Shown: piece by piece, positions 33,101 to 41,195 of the stretch
Position numbering within the stretch: the stretch's first letter is position 1
Layout of the letters: the number at the start of each line of letters is the position of its first letter
Assembly (NCBI GenBank): GCA_023388435.1
Contig: JAEWGG010000015.1
Span: 1-60,024 of the forward strand
From: Bacillota bacterium
Lineage (GTDB): Bacteria; Bacillota; Clostridia; Saccharofermentanales; Fastidiosipilaceae
DNA length: 60,024 nt
Direction: 5' to 3'
The notes under the pieces: model-generated
What the model saw: only the letters and a program-made list of their open reading frames with translations
What the model was told of the DNA's origin: nothing
Databases searched by the model: none
Position numbers and translations under genes: made by a program

Positions 33101-33793
33101 TCAGGCCTCCCCTCGTCCGGCATTCTGTCCTCCCGCCTGAACGGCGGCCAGAGCCTCCATAATGCGTTCGAGCACCTCTTCAACACCCAGTTTATCGCTG
33201 TCGACAATGACTGCGTCCGTGGCGGGGCGCAGGGGGGCCACAGCCCGTTCGCTGTCCCGGCGGTCGCGGATTTCGAGGTCTCGGAGGATATCCTCATAGG
33301 CGACGTCCTCCCCCCGTTCCAGCAATTCCCTGTAACGGCGGCGGGCCCGCTCAGGGGCGGAGGCGGTGAGATAGATCTTCAGCTCGGCCTCGGGCAGAAC
33401 TACCGTGCCGATGTCCCGCCCATCCATGACCACCGACTGCCGGGCCGCAATCTCCTGCTGAATGGCTGTCAGCCGAGCCCTGCAGGCCGGGTCAGCCGAA
33501 ATCTGTGAGGCGAGTTCCGAAATCTCAGGGCTACGAATCTCCAGACCAGGCGCCCGCCCATTCAGGCGTAGTTCCGGGCCCTGGGCCCCACGCTCCACAC
33601 GGAGGGGGATCTCCTCCATCATCTGCCGGACGGCGGAGGGAGAGCCTGGGTCCACCCCCTGCTCCCGGGCCCAATACGCACAACAGCGGTACATCGCGCC
33701 CGTATCCACATAGAAATAGCCCAGGCGCTGGGCCAGGGCGCGGGCGATGGTGCTTTTCCCTGCTCCGCCGGGACCGTCGATGGCGATTCTCAT
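33101..33793 (-). CDS. cmk: Cytidylate kinase
   Basis: A 230-residue P-loop kinase phosphorylating CMP/dCMP. DGPGGAGKSTIARALA (about 6-21) is the ATP loop; YVDTGAMYR, the DGRDIGT motif (about 128) and RARRRYRELLERGE in the lid confirm Cmk. The ATG at 33793, preceded by GAGGAGGG, begins the conserved MRIAIDG; 20 upstream in-frame residues overlap scpB and are not conserved. It starts 22 bases after scpB. Confidence 0.95.
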   Translation of the reverse strand: MRIAIDGPGGAGKSTIARALAQRLGYFYVDTGAMYRCCAYWAREQGVDPGSPSAVRQMMEEIPLRVERGAQGPELRLNGRAPGLEIRSPEISELASQISADPACRARLTAIQQEIAARQSVVMDGRDIGTVVLPEAELKIYLTASAPERARRRYRELLERGEDVAYEDILRDLEIRDRRDSERAVAPLRPATDAVIVDSDKLGVEEVLERIMEALAAVQAGGQNAGRGEA

Positions 33794-33815
33794 GCTGCTT
33801 GCCCTCCTCGTTTTT

Positions 33816-34448
33816 TCACTCACGTCGTTCCGCCGCCTCATCCTGGGGGCCATTCAACTGCGCGGGGCTCCGGGTGTCTATTCGACTGGCCTCCAGCTGC
33901 TGCTCCAGGTCACGCAAATTGCCATACATCAGCAATTCCATGGCGGGGAGCTCAGAAGTTGAGCTGAGGTTCATCCGCTGTAAAAAGGCCTCTGTGCAGC
34001 AGTACAGCGAGGGTCTGCCCGGGGCGTCCAGCGTGCCGCTGACGGCGACCAGTCCCCGCTCCTCCAATTTGGCCAGCACATGGTCCGAATTGACGCCGCG
34101 CACCGCCTCAATCTCCGCCCGCGTACAGGGCTGATTATACGCCACCACCGCCAGCACCTCGTAGGCGGCCTGGCTGAGCGGCGAATCTTTCGGGGCTGTG
34201 AAAAGGGCCTCCAGGACCTCCTTGTACTCCGGTTTCGTGGCCAGGAAGTAGCGTTGCTCCACCCGACGCAGCAAAAGCCCCCGCCCCGTATCCTGGGCAT
34301 AGTCCTGGGCCATGAGCTCCAGCACCTCCTGAAGCTCAGCCTCTGGACAGTCCGTCACCTGTGCCAGCTGCCCCAGGTCCAGAGGGTCGCCAGCAGCAAA
34401 GAGCAGGGCCTCTAACTCCGCCCGCAGTTCCTCACCGTAACGCCTCAT
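33816..34448 (-). CDS. scpB: Segregation and condensation protein B
   Basis: A 210-residue kleisin-partner protein of the SMC-ScpAB condensin. Two winged-helix domains are visible: ELEALLFAAGDPLDLGQLAQV at the N-terminus, and AAYEVLAVVAYNQPCTRAEIEAVRGVNSDHVLAKLEERGLV (named by its key parts at about 95-135). The wording YNQPxTRxEIExVRGVxS is diagnostic. The C-terminal tail is Gln/Glu-rich. It overlaps scpA by four bases (ATGA), so subunits are made together. Confidence 0.94.
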   Translation of the reverse strand: MRRYGEELRAELEALLFAAGDPLDLGQLAQVTDCPEAELQEVLELMAQDYAQDTGRGLLLRRVEQRYFLATKPEYKEVLEALFTAPKDSPLSQAAYEVLAVVAYNQPCTRAEIEAVRGVNSDHVLAKLEERGLVAVSGTLDAPGRPSLYCCTEAFLQRMNLSSTSELPAMELLMYGNLRDLEQQLEASRIDTRSPAQLNGPQDEAAERRE

Positions 34449-35311
34449 TGCTCGTAGTCCCCTTCCTGTTCCCTGTAAGTCTTTTCCAACCAGTCCGAAA
34501 AAGCCTGACTTCCTTCTTCCTGGCCAGCTGCCAGACTCAGCTTGATCGCAGAGAAGTTGTCGCGCTGCTCGGCTTCTATCCGCCCTCCGCGCAGCAACTC
34601 AAGAAGGGCGAGGAAGCCTGTCACCCGTTCGGCTCGGGAACTCGCATAGGGAAAAAGTTCAGAAAAGTAAAAACTCCCCCGCTCACAGAGCTTGCGCCAA
34701 ATCTGGCGCAGCTTGCTGCGCAGGCTGACACGCTCGCGGCGCAGTATGTGCTGCAGGCGTTCGGAGAGGTCCTGGAAGCGCAGGCCATTGCGGCGTTCCA
34801 CCGCCTGAGCCGCCCGCCAGAAGCGCTCGGGGCGGCAGCTCTGCTCCTCCTGCTCGGGAACGCGCTCCAGGACAATCCCCAGGTCCTGTGCCGTGGACGG
34901 CAGCCGCCGTCTGCTTCCTGCAATGAGTTCTTCCTCCCGGCGCAAGCGCTCCGCAATGAGCTTGCAGCGGCGGTATTCCAGCAGCTTCAGCACCAGGTCC
35001 TGGCGCGGGTCTTCCACCTCCTCATCGCATTTGCGGGGCAGGAGCATGCGCGACTTGATGTCCAGCAGGCTCGCCGCCATAACAAGGAAGTCTGAGGCCA
35101 GGTCCATGTCCAGGCTATCCAGTCCCGAGAGGTAGGCCATGTACTGGGCCGTAATGCTGGCAATAGGGATATCATAGATATCAATTTTTTGCGATTCAAT
35201 TAAAAAATACAGCAGATCCAGGGGCCCGCTGAAGTCCCCCAATTCAAGTTGGGGGCCGCGCCCCGCCGCTGTCTGGGCTTCAGGCCGCAGCTGGCCCTCG
35301 GGAACAGACAC
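34445..35311 (-). CDS. scpA: Segregation and condensation protein A
   Basis: A 288-residue kleisin bridging the SMC heads. FSGPLDLLYFLIESQKIDIYDIPIASITAQYMAYL (about 28-62) is the ScpA N-terminal signature, followed by ASDFLVMAASLLDIKSRMLLP; the C-terminal winged helix has VTGFLALLELLRGGRIEAEQ. The GTG start at 35311 shares one base with the preceding stop and has AGGAGG nine bases upstream. A Gln/Pro-rich 20-residue leader precedes the conserved start. Confidence 0.94.
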   Translation of the reverse strand: MSVPEGQLRPEAQTAAGRGPQLELGDFSGPLDLLYFLIESQKIDIYDIPIASITAQYMAYLSGLDSLDMDLASDFLVMAASLLDIKSRMLLPRKCDEEVEDPRQDLVLKLLEYRRCKLIAERLRREEELIAGSRRRLPSTAQDLGIVLERVPEQEEQSCRPERFWRAAQAVERRNGLRFQDLSERLQHILRRERVSLRSKLRQIWRKLCERGSFYFSELFPYASSRAERVTGFLALLELLRGGRIEAEQRDNFSAIKLSLAAGQEEGSQAFSDWLEKTYREQEGDYEQ

Positions 35312-36027
35312 TAGACTAAACCTCCTGTAAGCAGGCTGACTAACCAGTCCAGAGGGACTGAGATGAGCTGGATAAAGGGCCAGGCGACCACATCGAGGAC
35401 CCTCCTCAGCACCTGGGGCAGGAAAAAGACCACGAGCAGCAGGGCCAGACCTATCTGCCGCTCATAGCGCATGAGCTGATAGTACTGGCGGTCCGGTAAA
35501 AAGATGGACCAGATCTTCGAACCGTCCAGCGGGGGGAGGGGCAGCAGATTGAAGACGGCAAGAAAAATATTCAGCTGAAAGAGCAGGATGAAAAAGAGCG
35601 ATGTGTACCTCAGAAGGGCGAGTCCGAAAGCTCCCGGAACCGCGTGACTGAGCAGGAGCAGCACGCGCAGCAGAGAATGGCAGAAGTAGCCGATAAAGGC
35701 CAGCACAAGATTACTGGCCGGCCCCGCCACTGAGGTCAGCGCCATGCCGCGGCGAAGCGAGCAACCAGCTTTGAAACGGCTCGGGTTGACGGGGACGGGA
35801 CGGGCCCAGCCGATGGGGGCCCCCATGATGATCATCAGACTGCCCAGGGGGTCCATATGGGCCAGCGGGTTCAGGGTCAGGCGGCCCATCTGGGCCGCCG
35901 TACTATCCCCCAGTCGGTAGGCTGTCCAGGCGTGGCTGAACTCGTGGACACAGAGCGAGCCGAAGAGCACCAGAAGCTGGATGAGGTAGGCGGCCAGGTC
36001 AATATTGCCATTAAACAGACGGAACAT
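35311..36027 (-). CDS. Site-2 protease family membrane metalloprotease (M50)
   Basis: A 238-residue polytopic protein. HEFSH at about 28-32 is the HExxH zinc motif within the first helix, NPLAHMDPLGSL lies at about 53, and NLLPLPPLDGSKIW (about 158) supplies the third ligand Asp. Five to six helices are visible. This is the short, PDZ-free M50B class common next to scpA in Firmicutes. Substrates are not predictable. It starts two bases after the ileS stop, its ribosome site lying inside the ileS end. Confidence 0.9.
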   Translation of the reverse strand: MFRLFNGNIDLAAYLIQLLVLFGSLCVHEFSHAWTAYRLGDSTAAQMGRLTLNPLAHMDPLGSLMIIMGAPIGWARPVPVNPSRFKAGCSLRRGMALTSVAGPASNLVLAFIGYFCHSLLRVLLLLSHAVPGAFGLALLRYTSLFFILLFQLNIFLAVFNLLPLPPLDGSKIWSIFLPDRQYYQLMRYERQIGLALLLVVFFLPQVLRRVLDVVAWPFIQLISVPLDWLVSLLTGGLV

Positions 36028-36028
36028 C

Positions 36029-39000
36029 TCAGTGCTCCTGACGTTGGGTGGCCAGGGTGGCGCTGTGTCCGTTAATACTCCAGCGCTTGATGTAGCGTCC
36101 AGCCTGCTCCTGCCCCTTTTTCAAAGCGGCGGGATCCAGGTCTTGCCCCAGCGTCTCCTCGGCCTGCATGCTCAGGGCGAGGACGTCGTCCTGGATGTCC
36201 GCCGAACGGCGGGCCAGGAGGTCGGCCAGCTCCGTTTCCGCAGCATAGCTCACGACAATGCGGTCCGTCACGGCGTAGCCCGCCTCCTTGCGCATGGTCT
36301 GCAGCTTGGAGACAAGTTCGCGCAGCAGGCCTTCTTCCAGCAGTTCCGTATCCAGCTGCGTGTCCAGGGCCACTGTGACGCCACGCTGGCTGTCGGAGGC
36401 CAGGCCCTCCGCCTGACGGGTCTCAACGAGGAGGTCTTCCTCTGTCAGGCGCTCCTCCTGCCCGTCCAGAACAAGCGTCAGGGCCCCCGTCGTCTTCAGT
36501 TCACGCATCGCGGCACGGCCATCCAGTTGGCGGAGCAGCTCCGTCACCTGGCCGAGGCGCTTGCCGAAACGGCGTCCCAGGCTGCGCAGCTGCGGCTTAA
36601 AGGCATAGTCCTCCAGTTCAGCAGGGTCGCTGATCTCATGATATTCGCGGACATTAAGTTCATCCAGGGCCAGCTGCCAGAAGTCGGAGTCCAGACTGAG
36701 TCCGCTCACGTAGAGCCTGCGCAGGGGTTGGCGGTTTTTCAGGCCAGCCATGTTACGGGCGCTGCGGCCCTGGCCCACGATTTGCAGGAGCTTGGACATC
36801 TCCTCCTCGAGCTGGGCATCCTGACGCCGGGCGTCCACCTGGGGCCAGCGGCAGAGGTGCACGCTCAGGGGGGCCTGCTTGTCCACAGCTCGGACAATAC
36901 GCTGATACATACTCTCCGTAATGAACGGCACAAAAGGTGCGGCCAGGCGCAGCAGCTGCTCCAGGACCGTGTAGAGCGTCATATAGGCATCGATCTTGTC
37001 CTGGTCCATGGCCCCCGCCCAGTAGCGCTCACGTCCCCGGCGCACGTACCAGTTGGACAGTTCATCCACAAAAGCGTCCAGGGCGCGCCCCGCCGCTGTG
37101 ACATCGTAGTGTTCCAGGCGCTCCGTGACGGTCGCCGTGAGGCTCTGTAAGCGAGAGAGCACCCAGCGGTCCATGACGGGCAGGCCCTCCTGGCGCAGGC
37201 TGTGCTGGCTGGGGTCGAACTGGTCGATCTCGGCGTACATCAGATAGAAGGAACAGGTGTTCCAGAGCGTACCCAGGAAGCGGCGCTGGCCCTCCATCAG
37301 GGCCTCGTCCGAGAAGCGGCTGGGAAGCCAGGGATTGGAGTTGGTATAGAAATACCAGCGCAGGGCGTCCGCTCCCTGCTTGTTCAGCACCGTCCAGGGA
37401 TCAACCACATTGCCCTTGTGCTTGGACATCTTCTGACCGTTGCGATCCTGAACCAGGCCCAGGACCTCACAGTTCTGATAAGGGCTTTTGCCGAAAATTC
37501 CAGTGGAGATGGCCATCAGGGAGTAGAACCAGCCGCGGGTCTGGTCCAGGGCCTCCGAGATGAACTGGGCGGGGAAGTGCGACTCGAAATAGTCCTTGTT
37601 CTCAAAAGGATAGTGGAACTGGGCGAAGGGCATGGATCCGGAGTCGTACCAGCAGTCGATGACCTCGCTGACGCGCTGCATGCGCCCCCCGGAACAGTGG
37701 GGGCAGTGCAGCTCCACCTGATCGATATAGGGCCGGTGCAGCTCAATATCCTCAGGACAGGATACGGCCATGGACTTCAGCTCCTCTATGGAACCAATGA
37801 CGTGCAGCTTACCACAGTCCTTACAGATCCAGACGGGGAGGGGTGTGCCCCAATAGCGTTCACGCGAAAGGCCCCAGTCGACAACATTTTCAAGGAAGTT
37901 GCCGAAACGGCCGCTGCCGATTGAGGGCGGGATCCAGTTGACGCCCTCATTGTTGGCCACAAGCTGACGGCGCAGCTCCGTCATACGGATAAACCAGCTG
38001 TGCCGGGCGTAGTAGATAAGCGGCGTGTCACAGCGCCAGCAGAAGGGGTAGCTGTGCTCGTAGGGGACAGCCAGGAGGAGAAGGCCCCGCTCGGCCAGCT
38101 TCTCCATGATACGGGGGTCCGCATCCTTGCAGAAGACCCCTGCGAGGTCCTCACAGTCAGCGCTCATTTTCCCATCGGGGGCCACCAGCTGCACAAAGGG
38201 CAGGTCATAGCGACGGCCTACGGCGGCGTCGTCCTCACCGAAGGCGGGGGCGATGTGGACAATGCCCGTACCGTCGGCGGTGGTCACATAGCTGTCTGCC
38301 GTGACATACCAGGCCCGCTTGCCGCTGGCCTCGACCGTGTTTCGGGCATAGGGGAAAAGCGGCTCGTATTCCAGACCTTCCAATTCCTGTCCCCGACAGC
38401 GGCGCAGGACGCGGAAGTCCGAACCGAAAACGCGCTCAGCCAGACTCTCCACAACGTAGTAGCGCCCCTCTGGAAGGGCTGGATGTCTGTGGCTGTGCCC
38501 GTGGGCCTGGCCGTGTTCATGGGCCTGGCCGTGTTCATGGGCCTCGTGGGAACAGCCGCAGGAACAGCCGCAAGCGCAGCCACAGGACTCCTCCTGAGTC
38601 AGCTCAATGAGCAGGTAGGTCTCATCCGGATTGACGCAGAGGGCCACATTGGAAGGAAGGGTCCAGGGCGTCGTCGTCCAGGCCGCCAGGTAGGTCCCCT
38701 GCTCGCCACGCACAGGGAAGCGCACAAAGACGGACATTTCTTTCACATCTTTATAGCCTTGCGCCACTTCATGGGAGGAGAGGGAGGTCCCACAGCGCGG
38801 GCAGTAGGGCACAATCTTATGCCCTTCGTAAAGCAGGCCCTGCTCCCAGAACTTCTTCAAGCTCCACCAGACCGATTCAATATAGTTATTTTCGTAGGTG
38901 ACGTAAGGCTCTTTCATATCCGCCCAGTATCCGACGCGGGCCGACATCTGCTCCCACTCGTCCTTATATTTCCAGACAGATTCCTTACACTTGCGGATGA

Positions 39001-39352
39001 AGGCCTCTATTCCGTAGGCCTCGATCTCCGGTTTGCCATCGATGCCCAGGAGCTTCTCCACTTCGAGCTCAACAGGCAGGCCGTGGGTATCCCAGCCCGC
39101 CTTAAACTGAACGCGCTTGCCCTGCATGGCCTGGAAGCGCGGATAGACGTCCTTGATCGCACGGGTCAGAATGTGGCCTATATGCGGCTTGCCATTCGCG
39201 GTGGGCGGACCATCATAAATCACGTACTCCCCCGTGGACTCAGCCTCCAATTGGGCGCTGCGGCGCTCCTGCACCCCCAGCTCCTGCCAAAGCCGCAAGA
39301 CGGCTTCCTCGCGCTCCACAACGGTCTGTTCCACCTGCGATTTCTCGTACAT
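36029..39352 (-). CDS. ileS: Isoleucyl-tRNA synthetase, long type, with a Cys/His-rich insertion
   Basis: A 1,107-residue class I synthetase charging tRNA-Ile. HIGH-type PHIGHIL (about 57), the AAWTTTPWTLPSNVAL editing-domain entry, and KMSKHKGNVVDPW in place of KMSKS are present; length and wording match the eukaryote-like type 2 IleRS (MupA group), which is usually mupirocin tolerant. CPRCGTS and two later CxxC pairs probably hold zinc. Residues 257-290 are an unusual insertion in the editing domain with six Cys (CGCACGCSCGC) and then nine His in a repeated HEHGQA pattern, resembling metal-binding tails of HypB or UreE. ATG 39352 follows GGAGG. I have seen no such insert described. Confidence 0.95.
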   Translation of the reverse strand: MYEKSQVEQTVVEREEAVLRLWQELGVQERRSAQLEAESTGEYVIYDGPPTANGKPHIGHILTRAIKDVYPRFQAMQGKRVQFKAGWDTHGLPVELEVEKLLGIDGKPEIEAYGIEAFIRKCKESVWKYKDEWEQMSARVGYWADMKEPYVTYENNYIESVWWSLKKFWEQGLLYEGHKIVPYCPRCGTSLSSHEVAQGYKDVKEMSVFVRFPVRGEQGTYLAAWTTTPWTLPSNVALCVNPDETYLLIELTQEESCGCACGCSCGCSHEAHEHGQAHEHGQAHGHSHRHPALPEGRYYVVESLAERVFGSDFRVLRRCRGQELEGLEYEPLFPYARNTVEASGKRAWYVTADSYVTTADGTGIVHIAPAFGEDDAAVGRRYDLPFVQLVAPDGKMSADCEDLAGVFCKDADPRIMEKLAERGLLLLAVPYEHSYPFCWRCDTPLIYYARHSWFIRMTELRRQLVANNEGVNWIPPSIGSGRFGNFLENVVDWGLSRERYWGTPLPVWICKDCGKLHVIGSIEELKSMAVSCPEDIELHRPYIDQVELHCPHCSGGRMQRVSEVIDCWYDSGSMPFAQFHYPFENKDYFESHFPAQFISEALDQTRGWFYSLMAISTGIFGKSPYQNCEVLGLVQDRNGQKMSKHKGNVVDPWTVLNKQGADALRWYFYTNSNPWLPSRFSDEALMEGQRRFLGTLWNTCSFYLMYAEIDQFDPSQHSLRQEGLPVMDRWVLSRLQSLTATVTERLEHYDVTAAGRALDAFVDELSNWYVRRGRERYWAGAMDQDKIDAYMTLYTVLEQLLRLAAPFVPFITESMYQRIVRAVDKQAPLSVHLCRWPQVDARRQDAQLEEEMSKLLQIVGQGRSARNMAGLKNRQPLRRLYVSGLSLDSDFWQLALDELNVREYHEISDPAELEDYAFKPQLRSLGRRFGKRLGQVTELLRQLDGRAAMRELKTTGALTLVLDGQEERLTEEDLLVETRQAEGLASDSQRGVTVALDTQLDTELLEEGLLRELVSKLQTMRKEAGYAVTDRIVVSYAAETELADLLARRSADIQDDVLALSMQAEETLGQDLDPAALKKGQEQAGRYIKRWSINGHSATLATQRQEH

Positions 39353-39423
39353 AGATCCTCCAATCCTGCCCCATGAATCTCGGCCCTCACAGAGGCTCTC
39401 TGACTCGTAGACATGTAGGGTAA

Positions 39424-39453
39424 ATTATAGAGCCCTCTACTGGGCAGCGTCAA
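39424..39453 (-). promoter_or_regulatory. Promoter of the ileS operon
   Basis: TTGACG (39453-39448), an 18-base spacer, TATAAT (39429-39424). The leader before the ileS ATG would be about 65 bases, too short for a T-box riboswitch. The 187 bases between ileS and the CbiA-like gene hold nothing else. Confidence 0.75.
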
Positions 39454-39539
39454 TTTAGCCCCCAGACAAAAGTCTGTCTGAACGCCGTTTCTCTGCCCAG
39501 CTAACTGGGACTAATCTTGCCGCTCCATTGCTGTGGCCG

Positions 39540-41195
39540 CTAAATCAGCCCCCGGCGCTCCCGCTGATAGCGGGAGGCCGTATCCAGGAAGCGGGCCACC
39601 AGGTCCGGGGCCGCATAGAATGGGATTTCCAGGGCCAGGGCGTGGATCCGGGCATCGCTGGCCCCTGCCTGGAAGCTCTCCCCCGCCTGGCGGCAGAGGA
39701 ATTGTCTGGCCGCTGGACCGGCCAGGATGCCAGGCTGACCTATCCCAGACCAGGAATCTCCTTTTTCCATCACCATGGCGCTGAGTGAGCTATCCACACG
39801 ACAGTACTGAGGCTGCCAGTAGCTCCCCGCAGACAGGTCCCTGGCAGAACTGCCCTGCGGCAGACCACTGTCCGTGGCCAGACTGAGCTGCAGACCGCCC
39901 CCCTGACGTGCCAGACGCCGCCGGGGCTGGGCCGGCTCGTCCACAGCCTGACTCTCAGCTTTGAGCAGGCCGGACATGGGATAGCGCCGCCCATCGAGGG
40001 TAAAGCTGCTGCTTAGAAAAACCGAGCCTTGAGCCTCCGCGTAGATTGGAAGCCCCCGCTCTGCGGCCCTGGCGAGCAGCTGTCCCAGACGCTGTCGCCT
40101 GCTCAGCTCAGGGAGAATCCCAACGTGGTAGGCGCCCCCCAGATAAAGTCCGTCACAGTCCGGAGGTAAGCCGCTGTCTGACAGCGGGCTAAAGGCTTCC
40201 AGTTGGGCCCCGGACTCCGCCAAGAGTTCCAGATTATCTTGATTGTAGCCAGCAAAGGCCTCATCGAAGGCCACCGCCAGACGGACCGTACCCATCTTGG
40301 AGGTCTGCCGCTGCAAGGCCAGCAGACCTGAGGGAAACTCCGCCCGGGGTATTGCCGCCCCCTCAGCCAGGCGCAGCAACAGTTCCGTATCCAGGCGCCC
40401 GCGCGCCGCCCGATTCAGACGGCTCAGGGCCTGGCGCAGCAGGCCCCAATGCGCGGCCTGTGGATTCCCCAGATCGCCCAGGCTCAGAGGCAGGGCGCAG
40501 TCCTCCAGCGGAGGCAGGTAGCCACAGACCGGCAGCCCTGTCATCGCTTCCAGGTCCTGCTTATAGCGGGGAAAGTCCTCGTCCCCGATCTCCGTCAGCG
40601 CCAGGCCTGCCAGGCCAGGGCGGCCCGCCTCCTCGTAGCGCTGCAGGAAACCCTGGACCTGCACCGCCAGGCTGTCCGGCCGCGACTGGACAGGCAGCAC
40701 CAGGATGACTGGCAGTCCCAGCTGGGCCGCCAGAGAGGCCAGGGAACCCGGAGCAAAACTGTCCGCCCGCACGGGACTCGTCCCCAGGCGCTGGGCCTCA
40801 TCCGGACTCAGCCCATCGAAAAAGCCCCCCGCCCCTTCCAGGCTTGCCAGGCGGCAGCCCTCGCTCTGCTTGCGTAGCAGGTAGGCCAGAGTTTCTCGAT
40901 CGTAGATCCAGGCGTCCAGCATGCGGGCCGGGCGGCCAGTCATCAGTCCTTCCAGGCCTGCCAGAAGCTTCCCCCCCGCCGTGTGGAAGGCCTGTAAGCG
41001 CAGGCCCTCTTCCTTGAGCAAACTCAAGAAAGCCATGTGGAACAGCGTCGCCCAGCCCCCCGTCTGGAGTTCCGCCAGGCAGAGCGCCGCGGGGCCCTGG
41101 CTCAGCCCGCCAAGATGCTGGCCCTCTTCAAGTTGGACGGCCCGTCTGGCCTCGGCCATCTGCTGGGCTAAGAAGCCCTCTGTCGCAGCCATCAT
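39540..41195 (-). CDS. CbiA/CobB-like protein, apparently lacking both active sites
   Basis: A 551-residue relative of cobyrinate a,c-diamide synthase. Recognisable parts are TGRPARMLDAWIYDRE (usually TGRPSRNLDSWM), GSLASLAAQLGLPVILVL, GLPVCGYLPPLED, and the glutaminase-like region SDSGLPPDCDGLYLGGAYHV with LPIYAEAQGSVFL. In active enzymes the last reads YAECGGLMYL; here Ala388 replaces the nucleophilic Cys. The N-terminal P-loop (GxGSGxGKT) is replaced by ELQTGGWATL. Neither glutamine hydrolysis nor normal ATP binding is expected. The frame is long and intact, so it is not simple decay. It overlaps the HemC-CobA-HemD fusion by four bases and is followed by no other corrin gene. Confidence 0.72.
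   Translation of the reverse strand: MMAATEGFLAQQMAEARRAVQLEEGQHLGGLSQGPAALCLAELQTGGWATLFHMAFLSLLKEEGLRLQAFHTAGGKLLAGLEGLMTGRPARMLDAWIYDRETLAYLLRKQSEGCRLASLEGAGGFFDGLSPDEAQRLGTSPVRADSFAPGSLASLAAQLGLPVILVLPVQSRPDSLAVQVQGFLQRYEEAGRPGLAGLALTEIGDEDFPRYKQDLEAMTGLPVCGYLPPLEDCALPLSLGDLGNPQAAHWGLLRQALSRLNRAARGRLDTELLLRLAEGAAIPRAEFPSGLLALQRQTSKMGTVRLAVAFDEAFAGYNQDNLELLAESGAQLEAFSPLSDSGLPPDCDGLYLGGAYHVGILPELSRRQRLGQLLARAAERGLPIYAEAQGSVFLSSSFTLDGRRYPMSGLLKAESQAVDEPAQPRRRLARQGGGLQLSLATDSGLPQGSSARDLSAGSYWQPQYCRVDSSLSAMVMEKGDSWSGIGQPGILAGPAARQFLCRQAGESFQAGASDARIHALALEIPFYAAPDLVARFLDTASRYQRERRGLI

Noticed and set aside
38284..38583. Antisense frame over the Cys/His insert of ileS.
   Set aside because: Repetitive composition simply mirrors the repeated codons of the insertion; no start signal.
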